Source: Mariprofundus erugo
Lineage (GTDB): Bacteria > Pseudomonadota > Zetaproteobacteria > Mariprofundales > Mariprofundaceae
Direction: 5' to 3'
Length of the DNA: 64,000 nucleotides
Assembly (NCBI RefSeq): GCF_005818865.1
Contig: NZ_VBRY01000010.1
Span: forward strand, 1-64,000
Positions 19,289-28,457 of the stretch are shown here, piece by piece (position 1 is the first letter of the stretch; the number at the start of each line of letters is the position of its first letter). The notes under the pieces were generated by a model, which was not told the DNA's origin, did not search any database, and saw nothing but the letters and a program-made list of their open reading frames with translations. Both the position numbers and the translations under genes were made by a program.

Positions 19289-20165
19289 ACCATTGAAGCA
19301 ACGACTCGACAGTTATGCCCGTATGATGCGGCTTGACCGTCCCATTGGTACGCTGTTGCTGCTCTGGCCGACGCTGTGGGCGTTGTGGCTGGCCGGTGAT
19401 GGTCATCCGGATGGTCAGCTCGTGCTTGTTTTTATGCTGGGCGTATTTTTGATGCGTTCGGCCGGTTGCGTGATCAACGACTATGCCGATCGCAATATCG
19501 ATGGCTTTGTCGAACGGACCAGAAGCCGGCCACTGGCTGCCGGTGAGGTGAGGCCTATCGAGGCGCTGTTACTGTTTGCATTTTTATCGTTTGTCTCTTT
19601 TCTGCTGGTTTTGATGACCAATCAGCTGACGGTCGAACTTGCATGTGTTGCCGTCGCTCTTGCTGCGCTTTACCCGTTCATGAAACGCTATACCTACTGG
19701 CCGCAGGTCTTTCTTGGTGCCGCCTTTGGCTGGGCGATTCCGATGGCATTTGCGGCTCAGACCGGCCATGTCCCGGCGGCATCATGGCTGTTGTTTCTGG
19801 CCAATATCTGCTGGGTGGTGGTCTACGATACGATGTATGCCATGGTTGACCGGGATGATGATCTGAAGATCGGTGTGAAGTCCACGGCTGTGTTATTCGG
19901 AGCGCTGGATCGTCATATGATCGGGTTGTTTCAGCTTTTCTTTGTGCTGTTGATGGCAGCGGTCGGTGTTTCATTTTCTGCCGGGCTGTTCTTCTATGCC
20001 GCATTGCTGCTGGCAGCACTGCTCTCGTTATATCACCAGAGTCTGATTTTCGGGCGCGAGCGTGATCACTGCTTCAAAGCCTTTTTGCATAATAATTATC
20101 TGGGAGCGGTCATTTTCGGCGGCATTGTCATCGATCATATGCATCCGTTTTTTCTGCAGGGGTAA
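19278..20165 (+). CDS. ubiA: 4-hydroxybenzoate polyprenyltransferase
   Basis: A 295-residue UbiA-superfamily membrane prenyltransferase that attaches the polyprenyl chain to 4-hydroxybenzoate in ubiquinone synthesis. The first aspartate motif is GCVINDYADRNIDGFVERTRSRPLAAGEV, and the second DTMYAMVDRDDDLKIGVKSTA; both bind Mg-diphosphate. RLDRPIGTLLLLWPTLWALW at the N-terminus is typical. The start is a GTG inside the end of the upstream symporter gene, an odd operon partner for a quinone gene. About eight or nine membrane helices are expected. Confidence 0.94.
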   Translation: MSHEPLKQRLDSYARMMRLDRPIGTLLLLWPTLWALWLAGDGHPDGQLVLVFMLGVFLMRSAGCVINDYADRNIDGFVERTRSRPLAAGEVRPIEALLLFAFLSFVSFLLVLMTNQLTVELACVAVALAALYPFMKRYTYWPQVFLGAAFGWAIPMAFAAQTGHVPAASWLLFLANICWVVVYDTMYAMVDRDDDLKIGVKSTAVLFGALDRHMIGLFQLFFVLLMAAVGVSFSAGLFFYAALLLAALLSLYHQSLIFGRERDHCFKAFLHNNYLGAVIFGGIVIDHMHPFFLQG

Positions 20166-20219
20166 GAGAGATCAGGCGGAGGGGGACAGCTACTGTGGCG
20201 CCTCAGCGCCGGTTCCTGG

Positions 20220-20819
20220 TTAGCCCATGCGGCCTTCGCGTGCGCACAGCAGTGTTGCAGCCGCCTCGGCAATGGTCGGATCAAACTGTTTGCCACCATT
20301 ATTGCGCAGCTCCTGCAGGCAATAGGAGAGGGGGCGTGCACGGCGGTAGGCGCGGTCACGGGTCATGGCATCGATCGCCTTGGCTACGGCAATAAAGCGT
20401 GAGCCGATCGGTATGTCGCGCCCCTTAAGTCCGTTCGGATAGCCATTGCCATCCCACCATTCACTCTGATGCAGGATCATCTCCCGTTCTGCAGACAGTG
20501 ATTTGACATGTTCGAGAATGTTGGCTGCGACCAGTGGCGCCTGTTCAACCACTGTTCTCTCATCAAGGCTGAGGCGACCGGGTTTGAGCAGAATATGATC
20601 CGGCACACTGATCATGCCGATATCATGGATCAGTGTGGCATTGCGAATCTGCTGTTGTACTTCAGGCTCGATCTTGAAACGCTTGAGCAGCTTGGTGACA
20701 AAAAGTACCTGATTGGTGCGGGATGCGTGGTCGCGGTTATAGGCATCCCTGGCATGCAGAGCTCCGATAAGAGCGGAGAGGGTCTCATTCTCGTCCGGAT
20801 TGCCGGCAAACCGATCCAT
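20220..20819 (-). CDS. Stand-alone HD-GYP-like domain protein, probably degenerate
   Basis: The 199-residue protein is almost entirely an HD-GYP-type domain with no receiver or sensory part. The core HD pair is present (LIHDIGMI, His65-Asp66), as are KPGRLSLDE and WWDGNGYPNGLKG. However, the usual HPxxG histidine is Gln93 and the HH of the HHE motif is Gln-Ser (118-119). Active c-di-GMP phosphodiesterases bind a bi- or trinuclear metal centre through these residues, so activity is doubtful. AAGGA lies before the ATG at 20819. It could act as a binding protein or scaffold. Confidence 0.82.
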   Translation of the reverse strand: MDRFAGNPDENETLSALIGALHARDAYNRDHASRTNQVLFVTKLLKRFKIEPEVQQQIRNATLIHDIGMISVPDHILLKPGRLSLDERTVVEQAPLVAANILEHVKSLSAEREMILHQSEWWDGNGYPNGLKGRDIPIGSRFIAVAKAIDAMTRDRAYRRARPLSYCLQELRNNGGKQFDPTIAEAAATLLCAREGRMG

Positions 20820-20932
20820 TTACGATATCCTTAAGTCTTTAGTTATGGCCACCATCAGCTTGGCCAACTGTAGCGAATTCATGATGGTTAATGAAGATCG
20901 GGCAAGCAATACTGCGGCCATACGAACGGGCT

Positions 20933-22543
20933 TTAATGCAGACCGATGATGGCTGCGGCTGCCTTCATGCCATCCACTGCGGCCGATACGATGCCACCGG
21001 CGTAACCGGCTCCTTCACCAACCGGATATAATCCTGCGGTGTTGATACTCTGCATCTGTTCATTGCGTTCAATACGGACCGGTGAGCTGGTTCGAGTCTC
21101 CGATCCGAACAGATTGGCTTCATCGGTGAGATAGCCGCGCATCTTGCGGTCAAAGCCGCGAAATCCTTCCGCCAATGGTTTGGCGACCCAGTCAGGCAGC
21201 ACTGTATGCAGATCGGCCGCGACAGCTTCAGGTTTGAAGCGGGTGGCAGCCAGTGTGCCGGTTGCCTTGCCATCGACAAAGTCGGTCAGTCGCATGGTGG
21301 GGGCGGCATAGCGGTGACCGGCAGCCTCGAATGTGGCGACCTCAAGCTGCCGTTGAAAGGCAATGCCCATCAGCGGGTGGGCCGGGATACCATGGCGCTC
21401 AAGATCTTCCGGGGTGATTTGTACCACGATGCCTGAGTTGGCCCATTGGCCGGCACGCTTGGCATTGCTCATGCCGTTGACGGCCATGGCTCCTTCCTCG
21501 GTCGGGGAGGGGACGATCAGGCCACCCGGACACATACAAAAGGAGTAGATGCCGCGCTGACCAAGGTGGCGGTCCTCCGCCTGATAGGTCAGGCTGTACT
21601 CGGCTGCTCCCAGTTTCGGATGAGCAGCACCTGAACCGAACTGGATGCTGTCGATCAGTGCCTGCGGGTGTTCAGCTCGTACACCGACGGCAAATGATTT
21701 GGCTTCCATGCGGATGCCCAGTTGTTGCAGTCGTTCAAACGTATCACGGGCCGAGTGGCCTGTTGCCAGTACAACATGGCTGGCAGTTATCTCCTCACCG
21801 TGTGCCGTGCGTACCCCCGTGACGTTACCGTCAGCAATCAATAGATCATCGACCCGAGTTTCAAAACGATAATCGACGCCGAGATCGATCAGGTGATGAC
21901 GCATATTGCGCACGATGCGCACCAGTTTATCCGTTCCCAGATGGGGGTGGGCATCGACAAGAATCTCCGGCGAGCCGCCAAAGCGGACAAATGTATGCAA
22001 TACCTGGCGCAGGAACGGATGCTTGATGCGCGTATAGAGCTTGCCATCTGTATAGGTGCCGGCACCGCCTTCACCAAAGCAGACATTGCTCTCCGGGTTC
22101 AGCTCGCCGCGTGAGCGCAGGCGACCGATATCCCGCATCCGGGTCTCCACCGGCCGGCCTCGCTCAAGCAGGGTGACCCGGATGCCGGCTTCTGCCAGGG
22201 CAAGGGCGGCAAACAGGCCGGCCGGGCCTGCGCCGATCACCACAACATGCTCATGTTTGCGGTGGCTGTCAGTCTGTAATGCTGCCGTTTGCGGTTGCAA
22301 CGAGGAGTGCTCGATATATCGTACATGGGCGGGCAGGGGCTCGCTCAGCGGCTGATTCAGTTCGACTTCGTAGTTGCAGACAAAGTGGATACTGCTTTTT
22401 TTGCGTGCATCAATGGCGCGTCTGGCACAGCGACAGCTGCGCAGTGCACGGGCAGGAAGCTTCAGCTGCCTGAGCAGGCGCTGACTGACCGTGCTTTCAG
22501 GCTCATCAAGCTCAACCCGGACGTTGCTGATCAGATACAACAC
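20933..22543 (-). CDS. FAD-dependent oxidoreductase of the COG2509 type, unknown substrate
   Basis: A 536-residue flavoprotein. After an N-terminal alpha/beta region of about 90 residues comes a dinucleotide-binding motif VVIGAGPAGLFAALALAEAG, with LLERG as the second strand. VVLATGHSARDTFERLQQLG and a C-terminal FAD contact GEGAGYAGGIVSAAVDG follow. The family (uncharacterised FAD-dependent dehydrogenases, HI0933/YhiN neighbourhood) is widespread but lacks a known reaction. It starts just downstream of panD on the same strand, 12 bases after its stop, so it may be read with the pan operon. Confidence 0.85.
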   Translation of the reverse strand: MLYLISNVRVELDEPESTVSQRLLRQLKLPARALRSCRCARRAIDARKKSSIHFVCNYEVELNQPLSEPLPAHVRYIEHSSLQPQTAALQTDSHRKHEHVVVIGAGPAGLFAALALAEAGIRVTLLERGRPVETRMRDIGRLRSRGELNPESNVCFGEGGAGTYTDGKLYTRIKHPFLRQVLHTFVRFGGSPEILVDAHPHLGTDKLVRIVRNMRHHLIDLGVDYRFETRVDDLLIADGNVTGVRTAHGEEITASHVVLATGHSARDTFERLQQLGIRMEAKSFAVGVRAEHPQALIDSIQFGSGAAHPKLGAAEYSLTYQAEDRHLGQRGIYSFCMCPGGLIVPSPTEEGAMAVNGMSNAKRAGQWANSGIVVQITPEDLERHGIPAHPLMGIAFQRQLEVATFEAAGHRYAAPTMRLTDFVDGKATGTLAATRFKPEAVAADLHTVLPDWVAKPLAEGFRGFDRKMRGYLTDEANLFGSETRTSSPVRIERNEQMQSINTAGLYPVGEGAGYAGGIVSAAVDGMKAAAAIIGLH

Positions 22544-22555
22544 GGACGGCTATGG

Positions 22556-22933
22556 TCAGACAGCCGCAAGGTGGCCGTGGCTGGTGTGGGTGATCGCATT
22601 ATTGCGATTGACGTAGACCAGCTGCGGATTGAAACACTCAGCCTCTTTGGCTTCAAATTCGGCATAGGTGCAGATGATCAGCAGATCGCCCGGGCTCGCT
22701 TTATGCGCTGCGGCACCATTCACGCCGATTGTACCGGAACCGCGCGGAGCGGTGATCGCGTAGGTGGTAAAGCGCTCGCCATTGTTCACATTATAAATGT
22801 GCAGTTGCTCAAACGGCAGGATGTTGGCCTTGTCCATCAGATCCCGGTCGATGGCACATGAGCCTTCGTAGTCGAGTTCGGCATGCGTGACCGTTACCCT
22901 GTGTATCTTGGACTTCAGCATGGTCAGTTTCAT
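22556..22933 (-). CDS. panD: Aspartate 1-decarboxylase
   Basis: A 125-residue pyruvoyl enzyme producing beta-alanine for pantothenate. The proenzyme self-cleaves at Gly24-Ser25 in YEGSCAID, turning Ser25 into the pyruvoyl group. [17 protein letters not shown] and the [16 protein letters not shown] segment are diagnostic. Start overlaps the panC stop by four bases, completing a panB-panC-panD operon. Confidence 0.97.
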   Translation of the reverse strand: MKLTMLKSKIHRVTVTHAELDYEGSCAIDRDLMDKANILPFEQLHIYNVNNGERFTTYAITAPRGSGTIGVNGAAAHKASPGDLLIICTYAEFEAKEAECFNPQLVYVNRNNAITHTSHGHLAAV

Positions 22934-23781
22934 TGTGTAAGCTCCAGCGGCATATTATCAATCAGGCGGGCCGTGCCGACTCTTGCCGCGATAAAGGCGC
23001 GTGCAGGTCGCAGGCTGTTCAGTTTACGACGGTTTTTCAGTGAGGCGGGGTGACGGATATCGAGGTATTCCGGGGTGATACCGGCGTTTGCGAGGATCGT
23101 CAGCGCCTCCTGCTTAAGGGTATCAATATCGCTTTCCCCACTGGCTGCCAGCCGCTGCATGCTGCGCAGCGCCTGTGAAATGGCGATTGCGGCAGTACGA
23201 TCATCGGCCGTGAGGTAGCGGTTCCGGCTGCTCATCGCCAGTCCATCCTTTTCACGAATGGTTTCAGCAGCAACCACCTCGACAGGCATGTGCAGGTCAC
23301 TGACCATGCGGCGAATGACGGTCAGCTGCTGCCAGTCCTTTTCACCGAATACGGCAATGTCCGGCTGGACGATGTTGAACAGGATATTGACGACCGTGAC
23401 GACACCATCGAAGTGACCGGGGCGACTTGCACCGCACAGGCAATCGCACAGTGAGGCTGCAGCCTGCAGGGTGATGGCCGGTCCGTTTTTGCCGTACAGC
23501 GTGGACGGATGAAAAATAAAGTCGACGCCGGCCTCGGCACACAGCTTGGCATCTGCTTCAAATGTGCGCGGGTATTTATCCAGATCCTCGTTGGCACCGA
23601 ATTGCAGCGGGTTGACGTAAATGCTGACCACCACGATGTCGGCCAGCGCCTTTGCTTTTCTGATCAGGCTAAGGTGTCCGTCATGCAGGCAGCCCATGGT
23701 CGGAACAAAGGCAATGCTCTGGCTCTTGCGCAGCGACTGCAGCTGGCGGCGGATTTCATCCGCACTGTGGGCGACTCTCAT
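22930..23781 (-). CDS. panC: Pantothenate synthetase (pantoate--beta-alanine ligase)
   Basis: A 283-residue cytoplasmic ligase of the nucleotidyltransferase superfamily. It joins pantoate and beta-alanine via pantoyl-adenylate. The HIGH-like signature is [16 protein letters not shown], followed by [27 protein letters not shown] and the KMSKS-like AMSSRNRYL. All catalytic motifs look intact. It overlaps panB upstream and panD downstream by four bases each. Confidence 0.97.
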   Translation of the reverse strand: MRVAHSADEIRRQLQSLRKSQSIAFVPTMGCLHDGHLSLIRKAKALADIVVVSIYVNPLQFGANEDLDKYPRTFEADAKLCAEAGVDFIFHPSTLYGKNGPAITLQAAASLCDCLCGASRPGHFDGVVTVVNILFNIVQPDIAVFGEKDWQQLTVIRRMVSDLHMPVEVVAAETIREKDGLAMSSRNRYLTADDRTAAIAISQALRSMQRLAASGESDIDTLKQEALTILANAGITPEYLDIRHPASLKNRRKLNSLRPARAFIAARVGTARLIDNMPLELTQ

Positions 23782-24566
23782 TGAGGAAATACTCCGGATT
23801 TTACATCGCTGGCCCAGCGCGAGATTGCCGCACTCATCATGCTGCGCAGGTCGCTGTAGGCCGGGGCAAACGGTGGATTGGTGGCAGAAATGCCGAGCAG
23901 GTCGTGAAATACCAGTACCTGGCCATGACAGGCAGGACCGGCACCGATGCCGATAACGGGAATCTCGACCATGGCCGAAATTTCAGCGGTCAGATCGGCC
24001 GGGATATTTTCAACCACCATGCAGATGGCGCCGGCTTCACTGACAGCCTTTGCATCCTGCAGCAGTGCTGCCCGTTCGCTTTCGCTCTTGCCGCGCTTGC
24101 CATAGGAACCGAATTTTTTTACCGATTGCGGAGTCAGACCGATATGGGCCACCACGGCGATACCGCGCTCGGCAAGAAAAGCGATGGTCGGTGCGATATG
24201 TGTGCCGCCTTCTATTTTGACAGCATCACAACCACTCTGTTGCAGTACGCGTACGCTGCTGGCAAATGCCTGTTCAGGGCTCTGCTGATAGGTGCCGAAG
24301 GGAAGGTCACAGACGACCCAGGCGTGTCGGCGTCCGCGTACCACTGCGGCTGTATGATGAATCATCTGGTCAAGGGTGACGGGGATGGTGGAGTCAAGGC
24401 CAAGGCATGTCATGCCGAGAGAGTCGCCGACAAGCAGTACATCACATCCGGCATCCTCGGCAATTCGGGCGGAAACAGCGTCATAGGCTGTCAGCCATAC
24501 GGTTTTTTCGTCACGTAGTCTGGCGCGTTGCAGCGTTGCAGCGGTGACGGCTCTCTTTTCGGTCAT
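23778..24566 (-). CDS. panB: 3-methyl-2-oxobutanoate hydroxymethyltransferase
   Basis: A 262-residue TIM-barrel enzyme that transfers a hydroxymethyl group from methylene-tetrahydrofolate to alpha-ketoisovalerate, the first step to pantothenate. LTAYDAVSARIAEDAGCDVLLVGDSLGMT, the metal-binding DLPFGTYQ, KIEGG and HIGLTPQSV segments are all characteristic. First gene of the leftward panBCD operon; its promoter should lie within 24567-24723, where no riboswitch was seen. Confidence 0.97.
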   Translation of the reverse strand: MTEKRAVTAATLQRARLRDEKTVWLTAYDAVSARIAEDAGCDVLLVGDSLGMTCLGLDSTIPVTLDQMIHHTAAVVRGRRHAWVVCDLPFGTYQQSPEQAFASSVRVLQQSGCDAVKIEGGTHIAPTIAFLAERGIAVVAHIGLTPQSVKKFGSYGKRGKSESERAALLQDAKAVSEAGAICMVVENIPADLTAEISAMVEIPVIGIGAGPACHGQVLVFHDLLGISATNPPFAPAYSDLRSMMSAAISRWASDVKSGVFPQ

Positions 24567-24723
24567 CGTATTCCTTTCTGCTTCGGTCCGCTTTGTCTGC
24601 GGTACCGTCTTTCAGGATGGGGCCATGCTAGGTTTTTGCCATCATGCACGCAAATGGCTGCAGGCAAACGGGCTTTGGACATAAGCGCCGGAGGGTTATT
24701 TTGCCTCGTTGTTGGCATTGTAA

Positions 24724-26028
24724 ATGCTCCCTGCTTTGACTATGAATGATAAACCGCAGATAAGCCATCCGGTCCATACGCTTTATCTTGTTCTAATTAT
24801 GGCGACTGTGGCGATGATTGTGCTGTCCACAGCGATTGCCGTGTTATATCGGGTTGCATTTCAGGAAGAACAGAAACGGCTGATCGATACAGCGCAGAGT
24901 CGGGCGAGGTTGATAGAGGCGGTTGCCCGTTTTGATCTGCAGCACTCAGGGCCCGATGCTGCTTTTGAGGCAACGCTTTCCCAGATCAGGGAGGCGCATC
25001 AAAACTTTCCCGGTTTTGGAGAAACAGGCGAATTCACGCTGGCGCAGCGTCAGGGTGACAACATCGTATTTCTGATTAGTCATCGTCATCATGACCTGAG
25101 TCACCCGCATCCGGTTCCCATGTATGGTCATGAGGCTGCTCCGATGCGGCAGGCTCTGCAGGGGAAATCAGGATCGATTGTGGGGCCTGATTATCGCGGC
25201 GAGCAGGTATTGGCAGCCTTTGAGCCGGTGGCCGAGCTGAATCTCGGGGTGGTGGCAAAAATTGATATGCGTGAGATCCGGGCGCCGTTTATCCGGGCGG
25301 GGCAGGAAATCGCCATAACAGGGCTGTTGCTGGTGCTGCTCGGAGCATGGGCATTCCGGCGTATTACGATTCCTATGGCCCATAGTCTGGAGGAGAGTGA
25401 GGAGCTGTTTCGCAATACCTTTGCCCATGCGGGCATTGGTCTGGCTCATGTTTCTGTCGACGGAGCCTGGTTACGGGTCAATCCTGCCTTGTGTGATATG
25501 CTCGGATATACGCATGAGGCGCTGTTGCAGCTGGCCTTTCAGGATCTCGCGCATCCGGAGGATATAGAGGCCGATTTGCAACTGTTGCGCAGCACACTTG
25601 CCGGAGAGCGCGACAGCTATTCGATACAGAAACGCTATATCCGTAAAGACAGCTCGGTGCTGACGGCGAACCTGACGGTGTCACTGGTGCGGCGGGCGGA
25701 TGGTTCGGCTGATTATTTTATTTCGGCCATTGCCGATATCGGTGCGCTTAAAGAGGCCGAGTCCGCGCTCAGGGAGTCAAACACGGCGCTGTCGAAGAAG
25801 AATCAGGCCCTGCATGAGGCGATGAAAACGATTAAAACTATCAGTGGGGTGGTGCCCCTCTGTGCATGGTGCGGTAAGACGATTCGCGATGATCATGGCG
25901 AGTGGGTGAAAATCGAGACTTACCTTGAAGAGCATACCGATGCCAATATCAGCCATGGCATGTGTCCCGAGTGCAAGGGTGCTTTTACTGCGGCGCGGGG
26001 CGGGAGTCACGGTCACGCTTCCGGATGA
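24724..26028 (+). CDS. Membrane PAS sensor protein with C-terminal CxxC...CPEC output domain
   Basis: The 434-residue protein has a first membrane helix (about 20-43), a periplasmic sensory region of about 150 residues with a histidine-rich patch (SHRHHDLSHPHP), and a second helix (about 194-210). A PAS domain follows (about 222-345) with a PAC-type end and then a short coiled coil. It ends in VVPLCAWCGKTIRDD and GMCPECKGAF, a four-cysteine module seen at the C-terminus of many PAS and response-regulator proteins but without known activity. No kinase or cyclase domain is present. A two-component pair follows directly, so it may feed that pathway. Confidence 0.78.
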   Translation: MLPALTMNDKPQISHPVHTLYLVLIMATVAMIVLSTAIAVLYRVAFQEEQKRLIDTAQSRARLIEAVARFDLQHSGPDAAFEATLSQIREAHQNFPGFGETGEFTLAQRQGDNIVFLISHRHHDLSHPHPVPMYGHEAAPMRQALQGKSGSIVGPDYRGEQVLAAFEPVAELNLGVVAKIDMREIRAPFIRAGQEIAITGLLLVLLGAWAFRRITIPMAHSLEESEELFRNTFAHAGIGLAHVSVDGAWLRVNPALCDMLGYTHEALLQLAFQDLAHPEDIEADLQLLRSTLAGERDSYSIQKRYIRKDSSVLTANLTVSLVRRADGSADYFISAIADIGALKEAESALRESNTALSKKNQALHEAMKTIKTISGVVPLCAWCGKTIRDDHGEWVKIETYLEEHTDANISHGMCPECKGAFTAARGGSHGHASG

Positions 26029-26091
26029 CAGGCCCGCCGGTGGCCGGTTTTCAGCATGCATCAACGTCTTGTTTCAGGCACAATGGGCCGC

Positions 26092-26766
26092 ATGCGTATT
26101 TTACTGGTAGAGGATGACCACAGGCAGGCGCAGTTTATTGTTCGCGGGCTGCAGCAGGAGGGGGCCTGTGTCGATCATGTGGCAGATGGTGAATCCGGGC
26201 TGCATCAGGCACTGGCGGCTCCCTACGACCTGTTTGTCTTTGATCTGATGTTACCGCACAGGGATGGCATTTCGATGATTCGCGAATTGCGCGGGCGGGG
26301 GGTTACCACGCCGATTCTGGTGCTCAGTGCGCGCAACTCGGTTGATGATCGTGTGCACGGTCTGCGTGCCGGTGGTGATGATTACCTGGTCAAGCCGTTT
26401 GCATTTTCAGAGTTGCTGGCTCGTATCTATGCGCTTTACCGTCGCTCTACCGGTATGATGGAGCCTGCTGGTATCGAAGTGGGTGAGCTGCGCCTGGATC
26501 CCCAGCGGCGCAAGGCCTGGCGCTGTGGTCAGCAACTTGAGTTGCAGCCGAAAGAGTTCGCACTGCTGGAGTATCTGTTGCGTCATGCCGGTCGCGTGGT
26601 TTCCAAAACTATGATTATGGAACATGTGTGGGATTATAATTTTGATCCGCAGACCAATGTGGTGGAGGCCCGGGTTTCCAGATTAAGGGACAAGGTCGAC
26701 CGCCCGTTTGACCGACCTCTGATTCATACGATTCGCGGTATCGGCTATGTTCTGGAAGAGCGCTAG
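26092..26766 (+). CDS. OmpR/PhoB-type response regulator
   Basis: A 224-residue DNA-binding regulator: receiver domain with the acidic pair EDD near the start, phosphorylation site Asp51 (VFDLMLP) and switch Lys in YLVKPF, then a winged-helix output domain (ELQPKEFALLEYLLRHAGRVVSK, VEARVSRLRDKVD). It resembles the CusR/CopR/IrlR group. ATGs at 26083 and 26092 are both possible; the latter gives the standard N-terminus. The histidine kinase gene starts 89 bases downstream. Confidence 0.92.
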   Translation: MRILLVEDDHRQAQFIVRGLQQEGACVDHVADGESGLHQALAAPYDLFVFDLMLPHRDGISMIRELRGRGVTTPILVLSARNSVDDRVHGLRAGGDDYLVKPFAFSELLARIYALYRRSTGMMEPAGIEVGELRLDPQRRKAWRCGQQLELQPKEFALLEYLLRHAGRVVSKTMIMEHVWDYNFDPQTNVVEARVSRLRDKVDRPFDRPLIHTIRGIGYVLEER

Positions 26767-26819
26767 GCATTGCTGATGTGCCATCAGGATGAGGAATGAC
26801 AGTTGCCTGTTTCTGAACG

Positions 26820-26848
26820 GGTTCATGCCATGGCAACGGTTATGAACC
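26820..26848. promoter_or_regulatory. Inverted repeat just before the histidine kinase start
   Basis: GGTTCAT-N15-ATGAACC, a perfect 7-bp inverted repeat ending eight bases before the kinase ATG. It may be an operator for the upstream regulator or an mRNA hairpin that limits kinase translation. Position and symmetry are the only evidence. Confidence 0.35.
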
Positions 26849-26855
26849 GGTGCTG

Positions 26856-28232
26856 ATGTTTCAGACGCTTCGCTCCCGACTGGCATTCTGGCATGCACTG
26901 ATTTTTGCCGGCATGGCTGTGGTGATTTTTGTGATTGCCTATCAGACGGTGGCCAATCAGCTGCTGGCATCGCTGAGTGAGGAGCTGCATGACACGGCCG
27001 TCGAATTTTCCGACCTCTATCGCACCGGTGGTATCCGCGATTTGAGGGAAGAGGTGGCCAGTGAGTCACTGTCTCACGATGGAGACAGGTTTTTTGCCCG
27101 TTACCTCGATGCTGCGGGAAACACCCTGATGGTGAATCACCCGCGCACCTGGACGCATCCGTTACCGCTTCCCGACCTGCAGGGCGCTGCATTGCAGTGG
27201 TTTGATATCATCATCAACGATGGTGGTGAGCGGGCGCGGATGCTGGCCTTGCGCAGTCATGACGGTGGCTGGATACAGGTCGGTATGTCACTGCAGACGT
27301 ATGATACCCAGCTGCGCCAGATCATCAGGATTTTTGTCTGGTCACTGCTGGTGCTGGTGCTGGTCGGCATGCTGGTCGGCTGGTTGCAGGTGCGGCACGT
27401 ACTGGCAGGCGTGGACCAGATACGGCGCACAGCCATGGAAATAGGCGAAGGCGATCTCGACCATCGTCTTGTGCTGGACCGACATGGTCGGGAACTGGTG
27501 GAGCTGGCGGATGGTTTTAATACGATGCTGGATCGTATTCAGCGGTTGTTGGGGGAGATGCGCGATGTCAGCGATCATATCGCCCATGATCTGCGTACGC
27601 CCGTTGCCCGTATTCGTGGTATGGCTGAAAGCGCATTGATGACGCGGGGCGAGTATGCGCCGGATGGTGAGGCACTGGCGCTGATTATCGAGGAGAGCGA
27701 TCGTCTGTCCGCAATGATCAATACGATGCTCGAAATTGCCCAGACCGATTCAGGTGTGACGACATTGAAAAAGCAAACGGTCGATTTTTCCGGCTTGTTG
27801 CAGGATGCCTGTGAGCTGTTTCTGCCTGTGGCTGAGGATGCCGGGATTGATGTGACCCTTGTTGCCGGTGAGCAGCCATTGCTGATTGACGGGGATGCAG
27901 GGCGATTACAGCGGTTGATTGCCAATCTGCTTGATAATGCCATTAAATTTACACCGCGTGGCGGCAGGATTGCCTGTGCGGCCGGCATCGTCGATGGCTG
28001 GATCGAACTGGTGATCCGGGATAGTGGTAGCGGGATTTCGGATGAGGCACTGCCGCATATTTTTGATCGCTTCTATCGTGCCGACCACAGCCGAAGTACG
28101 CCTGGTAACGGGCTGGGTTTAAGCTATGCACAAAGCATTGTCCGTGCGCACGGAGGCGGCATAGAGGTTACCAGTGTTTATGGAGAGGGCACGACGGTTG
28201 TGGTAAGACTTCCTGCCCCTCATCTTGTGTGA
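26856..28232 (+). CDS. Sensor histidine kinase partner of the OmpR-type regulator
   Basis: A 458-residue inner-membrane kinase with a first helix at about 12-30, a periplasmic domain to about 160, a second helix (VWSLLVLVLVGMLVGWL), and HAMP. The dimerisation helix carries the phospho-accepting His (SDHIAHDLRTPVARIR, about residue 244). The ATPase domain has its N box (LIANLLDNAIKFTPRGG), G1 (RDSGSGIS) and G2 (GNGLGLSYAQSIV). Domain order is that of CusS/heavy-metal-type kinases. A GTG at 26850 is an alternative start. The signal is unknown. Confidence 0.92.
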   Translation: MFQTLRSRLAFWHALIFAGMAVVIFVIAYQTVANQLLASLSEELHDTAVEFSDLYRTGGIRDLREEVASESLSHDGDRFFARYLDAAGNTLMVNHPRTWTHPLPLPDLQGAALQWFDIIINDGGERARMLALRSHDGGWIQVGMSLQTYDTQLRQIIRIFVWSLLVLVLVGMLVGWLQVRHVLAGVDQIRRTAMEIGEGDLDHRLVLDRHGRELVELADGFNTMLDRIQRLLGEMRDVSDHIAHDLRTPVARIRGMAESALMTRGEYAPDGEALALIIEESDRLSAMINTMLEIAQTDSGVTTLKKQTVDFSGLLQDACELFLPVAEDAGIDVTLVAGEQPLLIDGDAGRLQRLIANLLDNAIKFTPRGGRIACAAGIVDGWIELVIRDSGSGISDEALPHIFDRFYRADHSRSTPGNGLGLSYAQSIVRAHGGGIEVTSVYGEGTTVVVRLPAPHLV

Positions 28233-28264
28233 GTCCTGATGAAGTGTCCTGTTGTCCGTCAGGG

Positions 28265-28346
28265 TTAAGGCATCGCTGATGTGTCAGCGATTCCGGGCGA
28301 GCCATGGGACGGACGCCACAATCCGGCCGGATCGCCGGATTGGATG
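28265..28346. repeat. Palindromic interspersed element, partial
   Basis: Begins TTAAGGCATCGCTGATGTGT and carries GAGCCATGG plus the perfect CAATCCGGC/GCCGGATTG hairpin (28319-28342). It resembles the left part of the element at 14861-14987. No right end is seen. It lies 33 bases after the kinase gene. Confidence 0.65.
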
Positions 28347-28457
28347 GCTTTACTGCCTATATGACGGCTTTCGAGGGGGGCATGTGTATGACCACTGGAT
28401 TCTCCTTCTTTGGCGGATGGTTGTGTGGCGATATGGATCTATTTGAGAGTTGCCGAT

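Noticed and set aside
21060-21120. tRNA-like GGTTCGAGTC segment
   Set aside because: It is inside the FAD protein gene and no acceptor or anticodon stems surround it.
28252-28446. Plus-strand frame after the histidine kinase
   Set aside because: It runs through a palindromic repeat and out of frame with the DUF374 gene, whose own start is at 28458.
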